A DNA stretch of 24,345 nucleotides, from positions 1 to 24,345 of the forward strand of contig CAZCBN010000044.1 of NCBI GenBank assembly GCA_964496975.1, given 5' to 3'. Of the stretch, positions 24,284 to 24,345 are shown in pieces; position 1 is the stretch's first letter, and the number at the start of each line of letters is the position of its first letter. The translations under genes and the position numbers were made by a program. Origin of the DNA: CAZCBN01 sp964496975. Lineage in GTDB: Bacteria > Planctomycetota > Phycisphaerae > Phycisphaerales > UBA1924. The notes under the pieces are model-generated. The model saw nothing but the letters and a program-made list of their open reading frames with translations. It did no database searches and was not told the origin of the DNA.

Positions 24284-24345
24284 GTGAGCGACGCGGGGGC
24301 CAGCGCGGCAGCCAGTTCTTCGGCCGGTTCCGCGGGCCTGTTCTT
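24284..24345 (+). CDS. Possible start of a rightward gene (partial)
   Basis: A GTG at 24284 with GGAG about eight bases upstream opens a frame to the window edge (VSDAGASAAASSSAG...). Only ~20 Ala/Ser-rich codons are visible, resembling a disordered N-terminus. The ATG nearby at 24275 stops after three codons. Too short to identify. Confidence 0.3.
   Translation, partial: MSDAGASAAASSSAGSAGLF

Overview
The window is very GC-rich bacterial DNA. Densely packed genes lie on both strands, long spurious ORFs run antisense to real genes, and there is one short assembly gap. The gene content suggests a planctomycete, probably of the Phycisphaerae: type II secretion-type pseudopilins with long basic leaders, a large secreted beta-helix/PA14/FG-GAP/ASPIC protein, a short PheT, and ybeY next to a CNNM/CBS protein. 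This placement is inference; there is no rRNA or other definitive marker here.

Positions 1-4158 (minus strand) hold a piece of a type II secretion or type IV pilus-like operon, read right to left: gspF-like inner-membrane platform, gspG-like major pseudopilin, gspI-like minor pseudopilin and a very large gspJ-like minor pseudopilin that runs off the left edge. Positions 4266-5420 (plus) encode an L-threonine 3-dehydrogenase that has lost all four structural-zinc cysteines. Positions 5473-11703 (minus) hold a small one-helix protein, a ~1000-residue secreted mosaic protein, an HscA-type Hsp70 whose coding sequence contains two copies of a palindromic repeat, and a lipoprotein. Positions 11776-12739 (minus) hold an unrecognised two-gene module: a three-helix membrane protein overlapped by a 64-residue helical protein.

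Positions 12846-16240 (plus) hold pheT, lacking the usual OB-fold tRNA-binding domain, and ilvE with a textbook terminator. Next come an 8-bp tandem repeat, a run of Ns, a 31-base G tract and the 3' part of a hypothetical gene (to 16980). Positions 17068-18546 (minus) encode a membrane-anchored TPR-like protein. hisS and a divergent photolyase/cryptochrome (18636-21947, plus) follow. Positions 21973-23951 (minus) hold ybeY and a CNNM/CBS protein, overlapping by ATGA. The last ~390 bases hold a long hairpin and perhaps the first codons of a rightward gene.

Two themes stand out. Several core enzymes have structural departures (Tdh, PheT, HisS, HscA, photolyase). Many unrelated short tandem or palindromic repeats (8, 13, 18, 21 and ~35 bp units) sit in gene edges, leaders and even inside coding sequence.
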